64,000 nt of DNA from NCBI RefSeq assembly GCF_027594505.1, contig NZ_CP115149.1, positions 799,914-863,913 of the forward strand. Reading direction: 5' to 3'. Shown here piece by piece: positions 16,974 through 25,026 of this stretch. Both the position numbers and the translations under genes were made by a program. Positions within the stretch are counted from its first letter, which is position 1. Each line of letters begins with the position of its first letter. The DNA is from Tepidiforma flava (GTDB lineage: Bacteria > Chloroflexota > Dehalococcoidia > Tepidiformales > Tepidiformaceae). The notes below the pieces were generated by a model. The model made no database searches and was not told the origin of the DNA. It saw nothing but the letters and a program-made list of their open reading frames with translations.

Positions 16974-18316
16974 TGGCGGTGCCGCGGACGTACCACCTCG
17001 TGACGCTGGGCTGCCCGAAGAACGACGTGGACAGTTCGCACCTGGCGCGGCTGCTGGAGGGCGGCGAGCTGCTGCCGGTGGCGGACCCGCGGGAAGCCGA
17101 CGCGATCATCGTGAACACCTGCGGCTTCATCGAACAGAGCCAGGCGCAATCGATGGCGGCGGTGAAGGAGCTGGCGGCGGCGAAGCGGGACGGGCAGACG
17201 CTCATCGTGGCCGGGTGCATGACGCAGCTGTACGGGCGGGAGGTGAAGGAGGGGACGCCGGGCATCGACCACGTGTTCGGCGTGGGGCAGTGGCATGAGG
17301 TGGCGAAGCTGCTGCAGGTGGACGTGGATGCGATCTACGACATCCCGGAGAGCAACGTCCGGGTCGCGGGGCCGAGCGCGTACCTGAAGATTTCGGACGG
17401 GTGCGATGCGCCGTGCACGTTTTGCGTGATCCCGAAGATCAAGGGCGGGCTGCGCTCCGCGCCCGCGGGGCTGCTGGTAAAGGAGGCGCAGCGGCTGGCG
17501 GCGGCCGGCGCGAAGGAGCTGGTGCTCGTCGGGCAGGACACGACGGCGTGGGGCGAGGACCTCGGGATGCCGGCGGGGAGCGGGCTGCCGGGCCTGCTGC
17601 GAATGCTGAGCGAGGCGGTGCCGGGGACGTGGCTGCGGCTGATGTATGCCTACCCGAGCCGGGTGACGCCGGAGCTGATCGCCGCGATGGCGGAGCTGCC
17701 GAACGTGGTGCACTACCTCGACGTGCCGCTGCAGCACGGGAGCGAGGCGGTGCTCCGGCGGATGAAGCGGCCGCACAACCTCGAAAAGGTGCACCGGTTC
17801 ATCGAAGAGCTGCGGGCGGCGATGCCGGACATCGTGCTGCGGACGTCGTTCATCGCCGGGTTCCCGGGGGAGACGGAGGCGGAGTTCGAGGAGCTGCTGG
17901 CGTTCGCGCAGGCGGTGGAGTTCGACCATGCGGGCTGCTTCACCTATTCGCGGCAGCAGTGGACGGGGGCATACGGGATGGAGGGGCAGGTGCCGGACGA
18001 GGTGAAGGCGGAGCGGCGGGAGCGGTTCATGGCGATGCAGCAGGAGATCTCGGCGCGGCGTGCGGCGCGGTTCATCGGCCGGGAGCTCGACCTGCTGGTG
18101 GAGGGGACCGGGGAGGACGAGGACGGCCGGCCGGTCGTCGCCGGGCGGACGTACCGGGAGGCGCCGGAGGTGGATGGGCTGGTGTTCGCGCGCGGCCGGG
18201 CCGAACCGGGGGAGCGGGTGCGCGTGCGGATCGAGGATGCCGGGGCGTACGACCTCTTCGGGCGGGTGCTGGGCGGGGGCGGGCCGCGCCGGCGGGGCCG
18301 GGCAATCTCCCCGTAA
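16973..18316 (+). CDS. rimO: Ribosomal protein S12 methylthiotransferase
   Basis: A 447-residue radical-SAM enzyme that adds a methylthio group to an aspartate of ribosomal protein S12. Domain order is normal: an N-terminal UPF0004 domain with LGCPKNDVDS and VNTCGFI (first Fe-S cluster cysteines), the radical-SAM CxxxCxxC motif CDAPCTFC near residue 145, and a C-terminal TRAM domain. The sequence ACPKNxVDS-type start separates RimO from the related tRNA enzyme MiaB. The ATG at 16973 overlaps the RodZ stop (TGATG), so rodZ-rimO are coupled, as in many Gram-positive genomes. It may also read from the same promoter into glnA, although glnA has its own -10-like sequence. Confidence 0.95.
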   Translation: MAVPRTYHLVTLGCPKNDVDSSHLARLLEGGELLPVADPREADAIIVNTCGFIEQSQAQSMAAVKELAAAKRDGQTLIVAGCMTQLYGREVKEGTPGIDHVFGVGQWHEVAKLLQVDVDAIYDIPESNVRVAGPSAYLKISDGCDAPCTFCVIPKIKGGLRSAPAGLLVKEAQRLAAAGAKELVLVGQDTTAWGEDLGMPAGSGLPGLLRMLSEAVPGTWLRLMYAYPSRVTPELIAAMAELPNVVHYLDVPLQHGSEAVLRRMKRPHNLEKVHRFIEELRAAMPDIVLRTSFIAGFPGETEAEFEELLAFAQAVEFDHAGCFTYSRQQWTGAYGMEGQVPDEVKAERRERFMAMQQEISARRAARFIGRELDLLVEGTGEDEDGRPVVAGRTYREAPEVDGLVFARGRAEPGERVRVRIEDAGAYDLFGRVLGGGGPRRRGRAISP

Positions 18317-18371
18317 CACGGGTTCGGTACACTGCCCGGTGGTGCGCGGAGCGCGCCGGGAGCCGCTGCCG

Positions 18372-19694
18372 ATGAACGAATCCGCTGAGTACGTCCTCTC
18401 TGCCTGCCGCGAACACAACGTGAAGTTCATCCGCCTCTGGTTCACGGATATCGTGGGGGCGCTGAAGAGCTTCGCGATTACGGTGGAGGAGCTGGAGAAG
18501 GCGCTCGAGGAGGGGATGGGGTTCGACGGGAGCAGCATCGAGGGGTTCGCCCGCATCGATGAGTCGGACATGGTGGCGAAGCCGGACCCGGCGACCTTCC
18601 AGCTGGTGCCGTGGCGGCCGAAGGAAGCGAGCGTCGCGCGGATGTTCTGCGACATCACCTACCCGGGCGGCGAGCCGTTCGAGGGCGACCCGCGGTACGT
18701 GCTGAAGCGGCAGCTGAAGCGGGCGGCGGACCTCGGCTACACGTTCTACGTCAGCCCGGAGATGGAGTACTTCTACTTCGCCTCGGAGAGCGAGCCGGTG
18801 CCGCTCGACCGGGGCGGCTACTTCGACCAGATGAGCGACGCCGGCAGCGACCTCCGGCGGGAGACGGTGCTGACGCTGGAGGCCATGGGGATCGAGGTGG
18901 AGTACAGCCACCACGAGGTGGCGCCGAGCCAGCACGAGATTACGCTCCGGTATACCGACGCGCTGACGATGGCGGACGCGGCGATGACGTACCGGCTGGT
19001 GGTGAAGGAGATCGCGGCGGCGAACGGGGTGTACGCGACGTTCATGCCGAAGCCGATCGAAGGGGTGAACGGGAGCGGGATGCACGTGCACCAGTCGCTC
19101 TTCAAAGGGGAGCGGAACGCGTTCTTCGACCCGGACGACCCGTACCACCTGAGCGCGGTGGCGAAGGGGTACATCGCGGGGCTGCTGCACCACGCGCGGG
19201 CGATCACGCTGGTGACGAACCAGTGGGTGAACAGCTACAAGCGGCTGCTGCCGGGGTTCGAGGCGCCGGTCTACCTGAGCTGGGCGCGGCGGAACCGGAG
19301 CGACCTCATCCGGATTCCGGAGTACAAGCCGGGGAAGGAGATCCACACGCGGATCGAGTACCGGTCGCCGGATGCGGCCTGCAACCCGTACCTGGCGTTC
19401 GCGGTGATGCTGGCGGCAGGGCTGGACGGGATCGAAAACGAGCGGCCGCTGCCGCCGCCGGTGGAGGAGAACGTGTTCGAGATGACGCCGGCGGAGCGGG
19501 CGGCGCGCGGGATCGAAATGCTGCCGGGGTCGCTCATCGAAGCGATCGAGGTGGCGGAGAAGTCGAGCTTCCTGCGGGAGGCGCTCGGCGACCACGTGTT
19601 CGAAAGCCTGATCGCGAACAAGCGGATCGAGTGGGAGCGGTACCGGCGGCACGTGACGGATTTCGAGCTGCGGGAGTACCTGCCGATCCTGTAG
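18372..19694 (+). CDS. glnA: Glutamine synthetase, type I
   Basis: A 440-residue type I glutamine synthetase that makes glutamine from glutamate, ammonia and ATP in the cytosol. The beta-grasp domain contains MGFDGSSIEGF, and the catalytic domain has the metal-binding motif VSPEMEYF, the glutamate site GSGMHVHQSL and the ATP site KPIEGVNGSGMHVHQ. At the usual adenylylation loop the sequence reads ENVFEMT; the tyrosine modified by GlnE in beta-type enzymes is absent. This fits the shorter alpha type, controlled by feedback or GlnR-like repressors. TACACT lies at 18329-18334, about 37 nt upstream. A small GC hairpin (ggtgcgc-gga-gcgcgcc) occupies the leader. Confidence 0.96.
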   Translation: MNESAEYVLSACREHNVKFIRLWFTDIVGALKSFAITVEELEKALEEGMGFDGSSIEGFARIDESDMVAKPDPATFQLVPWRPKEASVARMFCDITYPGGEPFEGDPRYVLKRQLKRAADLGYTFYVSPEMEYFYFASESEPVPLDRGGYFDQMSDAGSDLRRETVLTLEAMGIEVEYSHHEVAPSQHEITLRYTDALTMADAAMTYRLVVKEIAAANGVYATFMPKPIEGVNGSGMHVHQSLFKGERNAFFDPDDPYHLSAVAKGYIAGLLHHARAITLVTNQWVNSYKRLLPGFEAPVYLSWARRNRSDLIRIPEYKPGKEIHTRIEYRSPDAACNPYLAFAVMLAAGLDGIENERPLPPPVEENVFEMTPAERAARGIEMLPGSLIEAIEVAEKSSFLREALGDHVFESLIANKRIEWERYRRHVTDFELREYLPIL

Positions 19695-19767
19695 GGGGTG
19701 GCAAAAAACTGCTCGCGCTGGTGATCGATTTCGCGTAGACTGGCGCCCAGCGGGGATGGAGGCGCAC

Positions 19768-20313
19768 GTGAGCGAAATCGGGACGTACCGTTCGGAGTTG
19801 ACGGCGCGGCTGCGTTCGGTGACGGACGACCTGGCCTGGGTGGTGCGGGGGCTGGTGGCGGAACAGGCGCACTACCGGCCAGTCCCCGGCGAGTGGTCGA
19901 TACACGAACATCTCTCGCATCTGCGCGATATGGAGCAGGAGGTGTACCTGCCGCTGCTCCGGTGGGCGACGGTGCCGGAGATGCTGGACCCGCGCGATTA
20001 CAGCCGGCGGGAGTGGCGGGAGCGGCGGTACGACCCGGACGAGCCGCTCGGGACGATCATGGCGGACATCCAGCGGATGCGGGATGAGGAGCTGGCCATC
20101 TTCCGGGCGATGGGCGACGCGACCTGGACGCGCTACCGGACGGACACGCGCTGGGGGCCGCTGACCTGCCAGTGGATCGCGGAGGTGATGTACCGGCACG
20201 CGCTGGACCACCTGCAGGGGGTGATGGCGCTCGTGGGCGACCTGCACCTGGCGGCGCTGGAGCCGCCGCCGATCATCGTGGGCGGCTACATCGGCGGCGG
20301 GGCGAACCGGTGA
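19768..20313 (+). CDS. DinB-superfamily protein
   Basis: A DinB/YfiT-like four-helix-bundle protein of about 181 residues. The family uses three histidines to bind a divalent metal; some members are bacillithiol or mycothiol transferases, and most are uncharacterised. Visible landmarks are PGEWSIHEHLSHLRDME with the first histidines and AEVMYRHALDHLQG with the later ones. The GTG at 19768 has GGAGG 5 nt upstream; an ATG at 19756 is possible but would overlap that ribosome site. TAGACT at 19736-19741 is a likely -10. It overlaps the downstream lyase gene by 4 nt (GTGA). A second, unrelated-in-detail DinB protein lies at 31807-32367. Confidence 0.83.
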   Translation: MSEIGTYRSELTARLRSVTDDLAWVVRGLVAEQAHYRPVPGEWSIHEHLSHLRDMEQEVYLPLLRWATVPEMLDPRDYSRREWRERRYDPDEPLGTIMADIQRMRDEELAIFRAMGDATWTRYRTDTRWGPLTCQWIAEVMYRHALDHLQGVMALVGDLHLAALEPPPIIVGGYIGGGANR

Positions 20314-21128
20314 GGCGGCTGCGCAGCATCGTGGCGGTCGGCAGCGGCGGGCTGGACGCCGCGCAGGAGGCGCTCGGCTCGGCGGCGGACGCGATCCTGC
20401 TGAGCGTGGCGGATGCGCGGGTGCCGCTCGATGCGGCGCGGCGGAACGCTGCGGCGGTGCTGGGGGCGGCCGGGCAGGCGGAAAAGGCGGCGCTCGTGAC
20501 GGTGAACCACCCGAAGACGCGGCTGCTGCGGGACGATCTCGATGCGCTGCTGAGCCCGCTGGTGCGCGGGGTGCTGCTGCCGCACGCGGTCGAGGCGCAG
20601 GACGTGCGGGATATGGCGGTCGCGCTGCGGGAGTTCGAGCTCCGGCGGGGGATCGAGCCCGGCGACACGGCCGTCTTCCCGGTGATCGATACGGCGCGGG
20701 GGCTGCTGCATGCGGAGCAGATTGCGATGGCGGCGCCGCGGGTCGGCGGGCTGGTGCTGCACGCCGAGCGGCTGGCGCGCGACCTCGGGGCGCGGCCGGA
20801 GCAGCGGGGCGACCGGCTGGCGTACGCGCGGGGGAAGGTGGTCGCGGTCTGCCGGGGGCTGGGGATCATGCCGCTGGTGACGAGCGACGGGCTGGAGCTG
20901 ACGTACCTCGCACAGTGCGGGTTTGCGGGGGCGGTCCTGCCGGACGTGCGGTACGTGGTGACGGCGAACGCGGCGTTCGCGCCGGCGCCGCTGGTGAAGG
21001 ACCGGGCGAACGCGGCGGTGGAGGCGTACGAGGCGGCGCGCGCCGAGGGCGCCTGGGCGGCGCGGTTCGAGGACGAGGTCATCGACGCAGAGGCGGCGCG
21101 GAAGCTGCGCCACCTCATCGGGGAGTAG
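20310..21128 (+). CDS. HpcH/HpaI aldolase or citrate-lyase-beta-like protein
   Basis: A 272-residue member of the CitE/HpcH superfamily, TIM-barrel enzymes that cleave or form CoA-linked or free 2-oxo/3-hydroxy acids, for example malyl-CoA or citramalyl-CoA lyases. The barrel is visible as alternating strands such as VAVGSGGLDAAQEAL, GVLLPHAVEAQDV and TAVFPVIDTARGLLHAEQI, and LVTSDGLELTYLAQCGFAGAVL closes it. The usual metal-binding glutamate of (I/V)E(T/S) motifs is replaced by an aspartate in VIDTARG. That could mean altered chemistry, so the function is tentative. The GTG start overlaps the TGA of the DinB gene, so the two are coupled. Confidence 0.75.
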   Translation: MRRLRSIVAVGSGGLDAAQEALGSAADAILLSVADARVPLDAARRNAAAVLGAAGQAEKAALVTVNHPKTRLLRDDLDALLSPLVRGVLLPHAVEAQDVRDMAVALREFELRRGIEPGDTAVFPVIDTARGLLHAEQIAMAAPRVGGLVLHAERLARDLGARPEQRGDRLAYARGKVVAVCRGLGIMPLVTSDGLELTYLAQCGFAGAVLPDVRYVVTANAAFAPAPLVKDRANAAVEAYEAARAEGAWAARFEDEVIDAEAARKLRHLIGE

Positions 21129-21141
21129 GCGCGGCGGGCGC

Positions 21142-21441
21142 TCAGTCCGGCTCGGGCGGCAGGTCTTTCGCGAGCTTTTCGTAGCGGCGGGCGTACTTGC
21201 CGACGTCGGGCGCGGGGCCCATGGCGGCATCGACTTCCTTGCCGTATTTCGCTTCGGCCTCGGCGATCTTGTCCTTCAAGGTCTGGTGGCGGACGAAGGC
21301 GCTGACGACGCGGCGCATTTCGTGGCCGCGCTGGCGGCCGGCCGCGGGGCAGGGGGGCGGGTCGACCTGGGCAAGGACGGTGCGGGTGAAGACCTCGGCC
21401 ATGGCCCCGCATTTCGCGCACTTGAACTCGTAGAGCGGCAT
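21142..21441 (-). CDS. FmdB-like zinc-ribbon protein
   Basis: A 99-residue protein. The first 45 residues match the FmdB regulatory family (MPLYEFKCAKCGAMAEVF). The first CxxC is intact, but the second, normally CPxCG, reads PPPCPAAGRQRGH with a single cysteine, so zinc binding may be lost or completed by the histidine. The C-terminal half (about residues 50-99) is a lysine/glutamate-rich, probably helical tail absent from short FmdB proteins. The start follows TAGGAT by 6 nt on the minus strand. The family is often labelled a putative regulator of formamidase genes, but its real role is unknown. Confidence 0.8.
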   Translation of the reverse strand: MPLYEFKCAKCGAMAEVFTRTVLAQVDPPPCPAAGRQRGHEMRRVVSAFVRHQTLKDKIAEAEAKYGKEVDAAMGPAPDVGKYARRYEKLAKDLPPEPD

Positions 21442-21447
21442 GCGCGG

Positions 21448-21453
21448 ATCCTA
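21448..21453 (-). promoter_or_regulatory. -10-like TAGGAT for the FmdB gene
   Basis: On the minus strand TAGGAT is followed by 6 nt and the ATG at 21441, a clean leaderless-type arrangement. Confidence 0.5.
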
Positions 21454-21511
21454 GCGGTTCGGGCCGGGCTTGCGAAGGCGGGCCGGCGGGTTTCGCCGGC
21501 GGGGGCGTGCG

Positions 21512-22456
21512 TTACCCGTGGCGCTCGGGGCGGGCGTCGAGTTCGGCGAGGTAGTGCTCGGCGCTGATGGCGGCGGTGGCGCCGTCGCCGGCGGCGCTGA
21601 TGAGCTGGCGGGCGGCCTTCGTGCGGAGGTCGCCGGCGACGAAGAGGCCGGGGAGGGCGGTCGTCATGTCGAGGTCGACGATGGCGTGGCCGCCGGGGTC
21701 GAGCGGGACGAGGCCCTCGAGGAGGTGCGAGTTGGGGGTCTGGCCGATGAAGATGAAGACGCCGTCGATGGGGACGGTCTCGGTTTCGCCGGTGAGGACG
21801 TTGCGGAGGCGGACGCGCTCGACGCTTTCGGCGCCTTCGATGGCATCGACGACGGTGTTCCAGCGGAAGCGCATCTTCGGTTCGGCGAAGGCGCGCTCCT
21901 GGAGGATGGCGCTGGCGCGGAGGGTGTCGCGGCGGTGGACGACCGTGACGGTGCTGGCGTAGCGGGTGATGAAGAGGCCTTCATCGATGGCGGAATCGCC
22001 GCCGCCGACGACGATGACGTCTTTCCCGGCGAAGAAGGCGGCGTCGCAGGTGCCGCAGTAGGAGACGCCGCGGCCGGTGAATTCAGCTTCGCCGGGGACG
22101 CCGAGTTTGTTGTAGTCGGCGCCGGCGGTGACGATCACAGCGCGGGCGGTGATGGTGCGCTCGGAGGTGGCGAGTTCGAAGCCGCCGCCGGGGCGCGGGG
22201 TGAGGCGGTCGACGGGCTCGTAGGCGAACTCGGCGCCGAATTTTTCGGCCTGGCGGAACATGAGCTGGGCGAGGTCGAAGCCATTGACGCCGTCGGGGAA
22301 GCCGGGGAAGTTTTCGACGATGTCGGTGGTGGCGATCTGGCCGCCGATGACTTTGCCCTCGAAGATGATGGTCTTGCGGCGGGCGCGGGCGGCGTAGATG
22401 GCGGCGGTGAGGCCGGCGCCGCCGGCGCCGATGATGGCGATGTCGTAGTCGCTCAT
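21512..22456 (-). CDS. trxB: Thioredoxin reductase
   Basis: A 314-residue FAD/NADPH disulfide reductase that keeps thioredoxin reduced. The N-terminal FAD motif is IIGAGGAGLTAAIYAARA, the redox-active pair is CGTC in VSYCGTCDAAFF near residue 135, and the NADPH motif VVGGGDSAIDEGLF follows directly, ending with GLFVAGDLRTK for FAD. All are as in low-molecular-weight bacterial TrxB. It lies about 75 nt downstream of trxA on the same strand and is presumably co-transcribed from the promoter region shared with the divergent CsoR-type repressor. Confidence 0.95.
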   Translation of the reverse strand: MSDYDIAIIGAGGAGLTAAIYAARARRKTIIFEGKVIGGQIATTDIVENFPGFPDGVNGFDLAQLMFRQAEKFGAEFAYEPVDRLTPRPGGGFELATSERTITARAVIVTAGADYNKLGVPGEAEFTGRGVSYCGTCDAAFFAGKDVIVVGGGDSAIDEGLFITRYASTVTVVHRRDTLRASAILQERAFAEPKMRFRWNTVVDAIEGAESVERVRLRNVLTGETETVPIDGVFIFIGQTPNSHLLEGLVPLDPGGHAIVDLDMTTALPGLFVAGDLRTKAARQLISAAGDGATAAISAEHYLAELDARPERHG

Positions 22457-22532
22457 AGGGTGCTCCGGGGAGTGGAAGCGGCCGCCGGTTGCCCGGGCGG
22501 CCGCTGGGGGTGGCGCCGGTGGGGTGCCGGGC

Positions 22533-22859
22533 TCAGGCGAGGGCTTCGTCGAGCCGCTTCTTGAGGTCGCTCTTGGGGCGGAAGCCGACGATGGTGCCTT
22601 TGAGTTCGCCGCCCTTGAAGATGAGGAGCGACGGGATGGAGCGGATGCCGAACTTCGCAGGGACCATCGGGTTCTCGTCGGTGTTGATCTTGAGGAAGTT
22701 GACCTTGCCGGCGTACTCCTGGGCGAGCTCTTCGACGATGGGGGCGACCATGCGGCAGGGGCCGCACCAGGGGGCCCAGAAATCGACGAGGACGGGCAGG
22801 TCGGACTTGACGACGTCGTGTTCCCAGGTGGCGTCGGTGACTTCGCGGACTTCGGACAT
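22533..22859 (-). CDS. trxA: Thioredoxin
   Basis: A 108-residue classical thioredoxin that reduces protein disulfides in the cytosol. The active site WCGPC sits in VDFWAPWCGPCRMVAPI at about residue 30, and the cis-proline is in IRSIPSLLIFKGGE; the whole fold is present with no extension. A GGAAAGGA ribosome site precedes the ATG. trxB follows in the same direction, forming a complete thioredoxin system. Upstream, 60-80 nt before the start, is a perfect palindrome shared with the divergent CsoR-family gene. This suggests that copper, sulfide or another thiophilic stress controls the operon. Confidence 0.96.
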   Translation of the reverse strand: MSEVREVTDATWEHDVVKSDLPVLVDFWAPWCGPCRMVAPIVEELAQEYAGKVNFLKINTDENPMVPAKFGIRSIPSLLIFKGGELKGTIVGFRPKSDLKKRLDEALA

Positions 22860-22922
22860 GGGGGTGGTTCCTTTCCCGGCGTGGCTGCCTCGGGGATTGC
22901 GGTGTTGGACCGGTAGTGCGAC

Positions 22923-22941
22923 TATACCCCCGAGGGGTATA
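22923..22941. promoter_or_regulatory. Palindromic operator, probable CsoR-family site
   Basis: TATACCCC-CGA-GGGGTATA is a perfect 8-bp inverted repeat with a 3-nt centre. GC-tract palindromes of the ATACCC...GGGTAT type are the known binding sites of CsoR/CstR/RcnR (DUF156) repressors. It lies 31 nt before the CsoR-like GTG at 22972 and 64 nt before the trxA ATG, so one repressor could control both directions. Confidence 0.8.
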
Positions 22942-22971
22942 CCGAGTCAAGCCCCGGGATGGAGGCGGCGC

Positions 22972-23250
22972 GTGAACGATGAGGAGATGAAGCGGCTGCT
23001 GGACCGGCTGGCGCGGGTGGAGGGGCAGGTGCGCGGGCTGCGGAAGATGCTGGAGGAGCAGCGCTGCTGCGAGGATGTGCTGACGCAGCTGCTGGCGGCC
23101 CGGTCGGGGCTGGAGAGCGCGGGGCAGCTGGTGCTGGAGCGGCACTTGAACGATTGCGTGCTGGGCGAGGGGGCGGTGGACGAGCGGACGGCGGAGCGGC
23201 TGCGGGAGACGCTCCGGCTGTGGAGCCGGCACAGCGGGCGGGCCGGCTGA
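22972..23250 (+). CDS. CsoR-family metal- or sulfur-sensing repressor
   Basis: A 92-residue all-helical DUF156 repressor. The three Cu(I) ligands of CsoR are present with the right spacing: Cys33 (in RCCEDV), His58 and Cys62 (HLNDC), where CsoR from Mycobacterium has Cys36, His61 and Cys65. A second cysteine, Cys32, adjoins the first. CstR-type persulfide sensors lack the histidine, so copper sensing is favoured, but the partner genes are thioredoxin and its reductase rather than a copper ATPase. The GTG start is used. A perfect TATACCCC/GGGGTATA palindrome just upstream suggests autoregulation and control of trxA-trxB. Confidence 0.88.
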   Translation: MNDEEMKRLLDRLARVEGQVRGLRKMLEEQRCCEDVLTQLLAARSGLESAGQLVLERHLNDCVLGEGAVDERTAERLRETLRLWSRHSGRAG

Positions 23251-23251
23251 T

Positions 23252-24346
23252 TCAGGCCGGCTGTTCGGCGGCCCAGTCGGCGGCGAGCTGGCGGAGGAGG
23301 TCGGCGGCGCGCTCCATGGCGCGGGCGGGGTCGGGTTCGAGCGCGGCGAGGGTGCGGGCGCCGGGCAGGCTGGCGCGGCCGGCGAAGACCACCGCGGGCT
23401 TGCCGGCGGCGCGGGCGGCTTCGAGGACGCGGCCCGTCACTTTCCCGGCGAGCGACTGCTCGTCGTAGCTGCCCTCGCCGGTGATGACGAGGTCGGCCGC
23501 AGCGAGCCGCCCGGCGAAGCGGGTGACGCCGGCGACGATATCGAAGCCGCTTTCGATGGCCGCGCCGAGGAAGGCGCGGAGGCCCCCGGCGAGGCCGCCA
23601 GCGGCGCCGGCACCGGGCAGGTCGCGGAGGTCGACCCCGGTAACGCGGCGAACGACGGCGGCGAACCGTTCGAGCGCTTCCTCGAGGAGGTCGACCTCGG
23701 CGGGGGAGGCGCCTTTCTGGGGCGCGAAGACGCGCGCGGCGCCGGCCGGGCCGCAGAGGGGCGAGCGGACATCGGCGGCGACGACGACGGAGAAGCGGCC
23801 GAGCCACGCGGGCGGATTCCATTCGATCCGCTCGAGGCGGGCGAGCGGGCCGCCGCCGGGCGGGATGTCGGCGCCGGCGCCATCGAGGAAGCGGGCGCCG
23901 AGGGCGCGGAGCGCGCCGGCGCCGCCGTCGGTGGTGGCGCTGCCGCCGACGCCGATGAGCATGCGCGGGGGTTCATCGGCGGCGGCCGCGGCGATGAGTT
24001 CGCCGACGCCGAAGGTATCGGCGCGGAGGGCATCGCGCTCTTCGGGCTTCAGGTGGAAGAGGCCGTTGGCCTGCGCGGCTTCGATGACGGCGTCGCCGGT
24101 TTCGCGGAGGCGGAGGTAGCGGCCGAGGACCGGGCGGCCGAGGGGGTCATGGACGACGGCGGCGGCGGTATCGGCGCGGACGGCGCGGCGGAGCGCATCG
24201 AGGAGGCCGGGGCCGCCGTCGGAGAGCGGGAGGAGGTCGAGCTGCCAGCCGGGGCGGGCCGCGCGGATGCCGGCGGCGATGGCGGCGGCGGCTTCGTCGG
24301 CCGCGAGGCTGCCTTTGAACTCCTGGGGAGCGATGAGGACGCGCAC
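23252..24346 (-). CDS. Glycerate kinase (type 1, GlxK/GarK family)
   Basis: A 364-residue kinase that phosphorylates D-glycerate, usually to 2-phosphoglycerate, linking glyoxylate or serine breakdown to glycolysis. The family start IAPQEFKGSLAADEAA, the LPLSDGGPGLLDAL motif and the C-terminal VITGEGSYDEQSLAGKVTG (shown in part) are clear. The usual FKG(S/T)L and SDGG residues are intact, so it should be active. The GTG start follows the stop of a 57-residue membrane protein by one nucleotide, so the two are coupled. With the SnoaL gene upstream it forms a three-gene minus-strand unit. It is convergent with the CsoR gene. Confidence 0.93.
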   Translation of the reverse strand: MRVLIAPQEFKGSLAADEAAAAIAAGIRAARPGWQLDLLPLSDGGPGLLDALRRAVRADTAAAVVHDPLGRPVLGRYLRLRETGDAVIEAAQANGLFHLKPEERDALRADTFGVGELIAAAAADEPPRMLIGVGGSATTDGGAGALRALGARFLDGAGADIPPGGGPLARLERIEWNPPAWLGRFSVVVAADVRSPLCGPAGAARVFAPQKGASPAEVDLLEEALERFAAVVRRVTGVDLRDLPGAGAAGGLAGGLRAFLGAAIESGFDIVAGVTRFAGRLAAADLVITGEGSYDEQSLAGKVTGRVLEAARAAGKPAVVFAGRASLPGARTLAALEPDPARAMERAADLLRQLAADWAAEQPA

Positions 24347-24347
24347 G

Positions 24348-24521
24348 TCAGCTGAGCCAGAGCCGCCAGGCGGCGATGAGGACGATGGCGATGATGTAGC
24401 CGTAGGCGACGTTGCGGAGGAAGCGGAGGGTATCGCGGGCGCGCCGGTCGCGGAAGACGACCGCCATCACGATGGTCACCGCGAAGAAGGTGACGATGGC
24501 GAAGGCGAGGAGCGACTTCAT
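24348..24521 (-). CDS. 57-residue two-span membrane protein
   Basis: A small open frame reads MKSLLAFAIVTFFAVTIVMA, then VVFRDRRARD, then a second hydrophobic segment GYIIAIVLIAAW ending RLWLS. Two membrane helices with an arginine-rich cytoplasmic loop are predicted. It starts 28 nt after the SnoaL gene stop, and its own TGA is one base before the glycerate kinase GTG, which argues for a real translated gene. The function is unknown. Short paired-helix proteins like this may stabilise or locate larger membrane partners, but the adjacent kinase is soluble. Confidence 0.65.
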   Translation of the reverse strand: MKSLLAFAIVTFFAVTIVMAVVFRDRRARDTLRFLRNVAYGYIIAIVLIAAWRLWLS

Positions 24522-24548
24522 GCGTGGGCCGGCGCGCCGGGCGTTGGC

Positions 24549-24944
24549 TCAGCTGTCGCCGACGACGGTGCGGCTGGCGAACTTCCAGCCGTCGGCGGTG
24601 CGGCGGAGTTCGTCGCGGTAGATGGCGGTGACGAGGATGGAGGCCGGGGGCTGCTCGCCGGGGGTGAGGCGGAGGAGCATCAGGTAGCAGGAGCCGGTTG
24701 CGGCGTCGCCGTCGCCTTCGAGGACGAGATTGTTGGTCCAGTGGCGGGCCTTCATGCGGGTGGCGAAGGCCGTGCCGAAGCCCTGCAGCTGGTCGCGGCC
24801 GGTGAAGGTGCCGGTGGCGGAGGAGAAGGTGCCGTCGGGGGTGAAGCAGGCGGCCCAGGCGGCGCCGTCGCCGGCATCGATGGCGTGGTTGTAGCGGGCG
24901 TAGAGCTGCTGGATGGCGAGCTGGTCGTCGACGCTGAGGGGCAC
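24549..24944 (-). CDS. SnoaL-like / NTF2-fold protein
   Basis: A 131-residue cone-shaped alpha+beta barrel protein of the SnoaL_4/nuclear transport factor 2 superfamily. Typical start: DDQLAIQQLYARYNHAIDAGDGAAWAACF (in part), then PDGTFS and GRDQLQGFG, then RHWTNNLVLEGDGDAATG. Members include polyketide cyclases, dehydratases, ring-hydroxylating dioxygenase beta-like proteins and ketosteroid isomerases, so the reaction cannot be fixed. The GTG at 24944 is chosen because a GGAGG ribosome site lies upstream at suitable distance; the open frame runs on to 25022 without sense. It heads the unit that includes the mini-membrane protein and glycerate kinase. Confidence 0.82.
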   Translation of the reverse strand: MPLSVDDQLAIQQLYARYNHAIDAGDGAAWAACFTPDGTFSSATGTFTGRDQLQGFGTAFATRMKARHWTNNLVLEGDGDAATGSCYLMLLRLTPGEQPPASILVTAIYRDELRRTADGWKFASRTVVGDS

Positions 24945-25026
24945 GGGAGCGGAAACCTCCGGAAATGGTGCGCCGCGGGGCGGCTGCTGGCGTACGATAG
25001 GGCAATCGCTGGAGAAGGGCACGCTG

